The notes under the pieces were generated by a model. That model was not told the origin of the DNA. It made no database searches and worked only from the letters and a program-made list of their open reading frames with translations. A stretch of 64,000 nt of DNA from contig CAMRHE010000324.1 of assembly GCA_947044405.1 (NCBI GenBank), positions 186,001-250,000 on the forward strand, in the 5' to 3' direction. Below are positions 58,923-64,000 of the stretch, one piece after another; the stretch's first letter is position 1, and every line of letters begins with the position of its first letter. The translations under genes were made by a program, and so were the position numbers. The DNA is from Leptodactylus fallax. Lineage: Eukaryota; Chordata; Amphibia; Anura; Leptodactylidae.

Positions 58923-60576
58923 TGTAAAATGCATAGCTTTTCAATCAGCATAACACAAATGTTTCATAATATAGTGCAGCAAGTGTACAGTGACATCTTT
59001 GCACCGGTAACATCTCCTAATTTTAATTCTTGTGTCACAGTAATGCAAAGATATGAAACAACATCTCCATAGATCAGTCATAAAGTTATCTTAGCAGAAA
59101 AAATATATTTTATGACAACTGGATTATTCTCCAGATATTTAAAGCTTGTAAGACATTTTTATCAGATGTAGTAAATCAAGAAAAAAACGGAAGACAAGAT
59201 GGTGAACCTCTGAATAGCATTGGTAATCTAAAAAGCTCCTTGAAATTTTCATTTACATGAAAACTCCACTGAAAATCAGGAAGTCTCTACAGGAACTGCC
59301 AAGGGGACATCAGATTCCATTCTGCAGAAGTCACACATTGCACAAGGCTTTTAAAACTGTAGATGAAAATTGCAATGGCTTTCACAGATTAACACATCCA
59401 TTCACCTACATTCAGTGGTATATAATCCTGTTGATTCCAACCTGTCATACATGAAAGGGAGATAATGCTTTATGATTTGATTAAGGATAAAAAAAATCAT
59501 CTTCAATTTGAGAGAAAGTGGAGTGCTGAAAAGTTAGCAGTTCCTTTTTATCACTTTTTCCCTTCGGCCTAGTGAGTGTTCTTTGTTCTGTATATATAGA
59601 TTTTTTTTTTTTATTCCCTTCATGTTCTCAGATGTTGCTGTTCTTGGACTACAGAAGACTAGTTGCAATTTATTTATACATGAAATCAGTTAACTGTTTA
59701 GCGACTGCTGCAATCGTTGTGGTTTATAAACAGAATTTTCATGGAATAGTCTTTTCATTTGTTTTAATTCCTTAATGCCCCTGCTACATAGTCATCAATT
59801 GGTCTTATTCTAGAGGACCATGTTTTTATGGCATTCAAGCATAATGACTATATGGTACATCATTCAGCTGTGGGTCAGGAATCACTGTTGGAGACAACCA
59901 GGCACCCACACAAGAAGGCAGAAACAATATGTTGCTATTTCTGTATTTTCGGTCTCTTCATATACATTATACAGTGCTGTTTTGCCATGTAAATGAGACT
60001 GCTATGGTAGCTTTAGTTATAGGGTGCATATAGTAATGATTTAAGAAATCATTTCAATTAATAAAGACCCCTAAATATATATTGTGACATTTTGAGATAG
60101 ACATGATAAGAAAGGAAAGCTAATAAAGAAACTAAGTAATAATAATAATAATTACATAGAAACCCTACCCTTGACACAATGACCTTAAATAGGGAATGTG
60201 AATTATCAAAATAACCGCAGAATGGTGGAAAAACAGCATTCTTATTTTAGAGCATTTTATTTATTTCATTTTATTTTACAACATTCTTCCCTCATTACAA
60301 AATTCATATGTGAACCATGATAATTTTCAATTTTCACACAATAAAATAACATTTGAAGAATATAAAGCCCTATTGTCTTAAAAACAGTTGTTTGATCAGT
60401 ACATGCAAAAAAAAAATAAAAAATCAATACATATTACTTCTACTACATGATATTAGCTAGACTGTAAAGGTTTGGTGGCAAACTCTTCCAAGTATAGATT
60501 AATAGACCAGAGCACTTGAATGTACATTGGGATTTTTTTTTTAAATATATTGTTGTGTTGTGGTAATAATGTGAAT
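58923..60576. other. Mostly unassigned
   Basis: AT-rich sequence without a recognisable transposon or gene. Short open stretches (59257-59454, 59572-59775) carry no motif. Possibly the most host-like DNA in the window. Confidence 0.3.
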
Positions 60577-60720
60577 CTGTAAAGCGCTGTGGAATATGTT
60601 GGTGCTAAATAAAAAATAAATAAATACTACATAGAAGAATGCACATAAGACAATGCATTCTTCTATTTAGAATATATTTATTTTTTATTTAGCGCCAACA
60701 TATTCCACAGCACTTTACAG
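60577..60720. repeat. Head-to-head L2-tail palindrome
   Basis: CTGTAAAGCGCTGTGGAATA then TGTTGGTGCTAAAT on the left; ATTTAGCGCCAACA then TATTCCACAGCACTTTACAG on the right, about 50-bp arms. Inside is a second hairpin, AGAAGAATGCA / TGCATTCTTCT. The arms match the L2 3' tail at 51712-51747. Confidence 0.88.
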
Positions 60721-60886
60721 ATATAGTTATTACTCAGTGTCCCAAGTGTGTAGAGGGCAATACACAAAAATAAGGGTAGAAAGTGCAAAATTCATACAAA
60801 TATTTGTTGTTGGCTGTATTTGAACCCTCAACCCCAGCTTTGCATGCCAACAATGGTAACCATGGAGCCACCATGCTGCATATTAT

Positions 60887-61200
60887 ATGAGTTATATTAA
60901 ATTTATGAAGCTACACCTATTCTTTTGTGTAACAGTAGGTGGTCCTTTAGATACAAGTGATTTCAAAGTCAGGGAAGCCACCTGGCCATCACAAATTAAG
61001 GAATTGTTTCAACATGGGTTTAAATTGCTTTTAGATGACAAACTACAAAAGGGTACATTATATAGAAGTTGTTTACATAAAAAGACCAAAGTATGGTGGA
61101 ATAAGGGTTCTCTGAAGAGTTATGTTGCTCAAAATATTGTCCCTAGAGGATTAAGAATATCATGAATGTATTACTGAAATGGGGGGAACATTCTTGGTAT
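60887..61200 (+). pseudogene. Penelope-like element coding fragment
   Basis: Open from 60887 to TGA at 61163-61165. The C-terminal half reads KTKVWWNKGSLKSYVAQNIV then PRGLRIS. The (I/V)PRGLR motif preceded by a WW...Y segment is characteristic of the N-terminal region of Neptune/Poseidon-type Penelope proteins. Only this piece remains: no reverse transcriptase or GIY-YIG domain. Family assignment is from motif memory. Confidence 0.5.
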
Positions 61201-61480
61201 TTCAGGTCAGCCCATTCTCTTGAGTTACGAACAAACCATGTGACTGGTGTACATGATGTCATGTGGAGTGTGGAGCTTGTCCTGAATCATTAGTTTCAAA
61301 TAGTGAAATAGTTTGCAAATATATGATGAAGTTGTAAAAAGATAAATAATATGAATGCAGCAGTAACTGTAAACATTTATTTTGTTTTACAGTTGCCAGT
61401 TCAGACCAAAAAATTCCAACAGAGTCCATAGTGGGTTATTCTGAAACACAAGTACAAATTGCCTTAAAAAGTTATGTACA
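61201..61480. other. Unassigned
   Basis: Nothing recognised after the Penelope fragment. Confidence 0.3.
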
Positions 61481-61482
61481 GT

Positions 61483-61648
61483 TGTGCTAAAAAGTTTACA
61501 TACCCCGGCAGATTTTTTGTTTTTTTGGCCTTTTTTCAGAGAATATGAATGATAACACAAAAACTTTTTCTCCATTCATGGTTAGTGGTTGGTTGAAACC
61601 ATTTATTGTCAAACTTCTGTGTTTTATCATTTTTACCATTTATTTAAT
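61483..61648 (+). mobile_element. Tc1-type left-end fragment
   Basis: ACAGTTGTGCTAAAAAGTTT then ACATACCCC, TTTTTTCAGAGAATATGAAT and GATAACACAAAAACTTTTTC are the terminal repeat and leader of another Tc1 family. It stops at about 61648, where an unrelated palindrome begins. Confidence 0.7.
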
Positions 61649-61718
61649 GTAAACCAGCCCAGGACAGACCGCTTTAAAAAAAACAAAGCTGAGCAGGGCC
61701 TGTCCTGGGCTGGTTTAC
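61649..61718. repeat. Perfect 19-bp inverted repeat
   Basis: GTAAACCAGCCCAGGACAG (61649-61667) and its exact reverse complement (61700-61718), with a 32-nt spacer. Confidence 0.95.
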
Positions 61719-61925
61719 GAGACCTCTGCATGTCAGCGTAGGCGGCGATACAATGACGTCATCACGCCTCCTACGCTGAGACGCAGACGTCGCGGACAAG
61801 AAGAGGAGGCGGCGGCGGCTCCATCATGGGATTGCAGGTAGGTGACAAAAACTTTTTCTTTTACATATAAATAGGCCGTAACCTGCTGGAGTATTCCCAG
61901 TAGGTAACGGCCTATTTACTTATCA
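61719..61925. repeat. Series of GC-rich hairpins
   Basis: GTCAGCGTAGG / CTCCTACGCTGA flank a GACGTC palindrome (61734-61781). AAATAGGCCGTAACCTGCTG / CAGTAGGTAACGGCCTATTT lie at 61877-61920. No coding sense. Confidence 0.75.
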
Positions 61926-62047
61926 ATCCCTGCACCTGCTGTGGCCGCCCCCGCTTCCCCTTCTGCTATCGGATGCAGAAGGGGGAATCAGAATTGGCTG
62001 TGAGCGGCAGCTGGGAGTAAGTGGGAGTAAGTGAGGCCAAATACTAC

Positions 62048-62376
62048 TATTATTATACTCTGGGGTCTTTTCAGACCCTGGAGTATAATAATTGGAGACC
62101 CATGGCTGGTGATAAACATAAAAACCATTGTTACTCACCTCTCCGGCGATCCGATGTTACTCCCAGCAGGCTTTGGCCTTCTTTGGTGATGTCCCAGGCG
62201 TCACATGAGCCAGCCCGACGTCATTATGTTGCAAAGCCGATCTGTGCGACATTGAAGAGGGCCGAAAGCAGGGAATGCACCGGAGCCCAGGTAAGTAACA
62301 CTAGTTTTATGTTTGTCACCACCTGGGTCTCCGATCATTATACTCTGGGGTCTTTTAGACCCCAGAGTATAATAAT
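62048..62376. repeat. Foldback module
   Basis: Each end is itself a hairpin: TATTATACTCTGGGGTC with GACCCTGGAGTATAATA at the left, ATTATACTCTGGGGTC with GACCCCAGAGTATAAT at the right. The ends are also inverted relative to one another. GC-rich core with splice-like GGTAAGTAAC. Same module as at 29.5 and 50.1 kb. Confidence 0.8.
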
Positions 62377-62379
62377 AGT

Positions 62380-63010
62380 TCATTGGTGGGTTACTATGGA
62401 GCAGAATACTGTGTGCAGGGGCCACTATGGGGAGTAATTACGTGTGCAGGGGCCACTATGGAGTATAATACAGAGTGCAGGGGCCACTATGAGACATAAT
62501 ACCGTGTGTAGGGGCCACTATGGAGCATAATACCGAGTGCATCGGCCACTATGGAGCATAATACCGAGTGCAGGAACCACTATGAGGCATAATACCATGT
62601 GCAGGGGCCACTACGGAGCATAATACCGTGTGCAGGGGCCGCTGCAGGGCATAATACCGTGTGTAGGAGCCACTGCAGGGCATAATACCATGTGCAGGGG
62701 CTGCTGCAGGGCATAATACAGTGTGCAGGGGCCTCTGCGGGGCATAATACCATGTGCAGGGGCCGCTACGGGGCATAATACAGTGTGTAGGGGCTGCTGC
62801 GGGGCATAATACCATGTGCAGGGGCCGCTACGGGGCATAATACAGTGTGCAGGGGCTGCTGCGGGGCATAATACCGTGTGCAGGGGCCGCTGCGGGGAAT
62901 AATACCGTGTGCAGGGGCCGCTGTGGAGCATAATAACGTGTGCAGGGGCCGCTGCGGGGCATAATACCATATAATACTGTGTGCAGGGGCCGCTGTGGGC
63001 CATAATACCG
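62380..63010. repeat. 30-31-bp minisatellite (GGGGCCACTATGGAGCATAA)
   Basis: About 20 copies of GTGTGCAGGGGCCACTATGG then AGCATAATACC, drifting to GGGGCCGCTGCGGGGCATAA toward the right. Same unit as at 29860-30345. It produces spurious open minus-strand frames with APAHxIM repeats. Confidence 0.95.
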
Positions 63011-63234
63011 TGTAATACTGTATTAAAAAAAAACACCTACTCACCTGTCCCTTGTGCTCCGATGTCTCCCACTGCAGTCTGGTTCTGCTGCTCTGGTGTT
63101 CTCTTCTGGCGGAAGTCCCCACCAGACATGACCAGAAAACACCGGAGCAGCAGGACTGGAATGCGCTGGGAGACACCGGAGCACCTTCCCCAGCCTCATA
63201 TTAAAAAAGTGGTTATCCTGGCAACCCCCTTTAA
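63011..63234 (-). mobile_element. Kolobok/T2-like end next to the minisatellite
   Basis: After the array comes an inverted motif (CGGAAGTCCCCACCAGAC region; CCGGAGCAGCAGGA / TCCCACTGCAG), then AGTGGTTATCCTGGCAACCC and CCCT before TTAA (63231-63234). Reversed, TTAAAGGGGGTTGCCAGGAT is T2/Kolobok-like. Parallels 17946-18293. Confidence 0.5.
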
Positions 63235-64000
63235 GGTGGCACTTGGGCTTTATTAAAGGGTCTTTCCAGCTCATGTTTATTGATGTTCTATCCGTAGGAC
63301 AGATTATCAATAAGAGATCAGTGGACACCTCCTCTGAACAACTGTATGAAGGGGCTATGGCACCTGTTTATATCACACGCTGTCTGTTTATAGTGACCGT
63401 GTGATGTAATTACAGTCTTGTCACATAGATGTGTATAGGACGAGGATATAGTTACATTACATGGCCGCTATGAGATGAATGACACTATGTAAACAGAGAA
63501 GTGGTCACGGCGCTTACACAGGTACCACGGTTCATTCAAACAGGTGATCAGTAGGGGTCCAGGGTTTTTGAGCCCCACTGATTAGTTTATTAATGACCTG
63601 GAAAACCTTTTAATTAGTTAACACCTGGGGCATTATTAATAAGGGCACACATGGACATTATTAATCTAAAGATGCACTTGGGGGTATTATTCATTATGGG
63701 GGGTTATATCATATATTTTATAATTGGGGGTAGCAGCAGGATGGGTGTGCAGGTGAAGACAATGTTGGATGCCTGGAAAAGTGAGGAGTCAAAGATGTCT
63801 GTGTTGTAAACTTTACAGAGACAAGTCACAGCTGGAAGAAGTGGTCATGGCGGTCCAAAGGGAAGAGAAGGGAAATGTGACCGATTAGTCAGAGACGTCA
63901 CCTGTAAGTCACAAAATGTTACTGCCCTGTTTTCACCTAAATGATAGAGGATAAATACCCGATTGATGGGGGTCTGTCAGCTGAGACCCCCACTGAGCCT
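63235..64000. other. Unassigned
   Basis: No gene or clear transposon. Short Kolobok-like phrases (ATTAAAGGGTCTTTCCAGC at 63252; TGACCTGGAAAACCTTTTAA at 63594) face each other about 350 bp apart, possibly the two decayed ends of one element. Confidence 0.35.

Noticed and set aside
62549..63176. Minus-strand open frames with APAHxIM repeats
   Set aside because: Minisatellite translation, as above.

Overview
This window looks like gene-poor, repeat-saturated DNA from an anuran amphibian (frog or toad). I found no convincing host protein-coding gene, tRNA or rRNA. The assignment rests on the mix of repeats: a Tx1/L1-type LINE, L2 and CR1-type LINE tails, Penelope-like sequence with hammerhead-ribozyme motifs, several Tc1/mariner families, hAT elements with CAGGG or TAGAGATGAGC-type ends, TTAA-flanked piggyBac/Kolobok-type elements, and foldback MITEs with 3-bp TWA duplications. 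All family names come from recognising motifs; no database was searched.

Layout. 0-3.5 kb: a 35-bp minisatellite, a Tc1 relic, and a hAT relic split by a second hAT element (1848-3357) with an exact 8-bp target-site duplication. 4.5-10.3 kb: three decayed L1 pieces, with a ribozyme-bearing inverted repeat at 6.3-6.6 kb. 10.3-12 kb: AT-rich and unassigned. 12.05-14.5 kb: a nearly intact Tc1 copy, a second Tc1 fragment and an LTR-like block. 15-21.6 kb: two Harbinger-type MITEs, a solo LTR, a 31-bp minisatellite and a hAT element. 24-27.2 kb: another minisatellite and a Tc1 copy with an internal deletion. 29.3-30.4 kb: a precisely bounded hAT element carrying a foldback and a 30-bp minisatellite. 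30.8-36.3 kb: TTAA elements, a second ribozyme-bearing inverted repeat (32.1-32.7 kb), a Tc1 fragment, a ZBED-type hAT transposase relic (33.1-36.0 kb) and a MITE. 37.0-42.8 kb: a full-length L1 inserted in a Tc1-type MITE, with a 17-bp target duplication. 45.7-51.3 kb: a CR1 LINE split by an LTR-like block and a 2.6-kb TTAA element built of ~380-bp tandem units. 51.7-55.0 kb: an L2 LINE split by a solo LTR. 55.9-57.5 kb: a fourth large Tc1 copy. 57.9-58.9 kb: a short TTAA element. 60.6-63.2 kb: an L2-tail palindrome, a Penelope coding fragment, dense hairpins, and a minisatellite ending in a Kolobok-type terminus.

The only coding capacity is selfish. The L1 at 37.0-42.8 kb has an open ORF1, and an ORF2 broken by one frameshift and two TGA stops. 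The Tc1 copy at 12.05 kb is one frameshift and one TAG away from open. The most interesting signals are hammerhead-type self-cleaving RNA motifs: an inverted pair near 32.3/32.5 kb, a good one at 6.5 kb and a weaker one at 27.6 kb. The second is a related 30-31-bp minisatellite found in at least two different transposon contexts.
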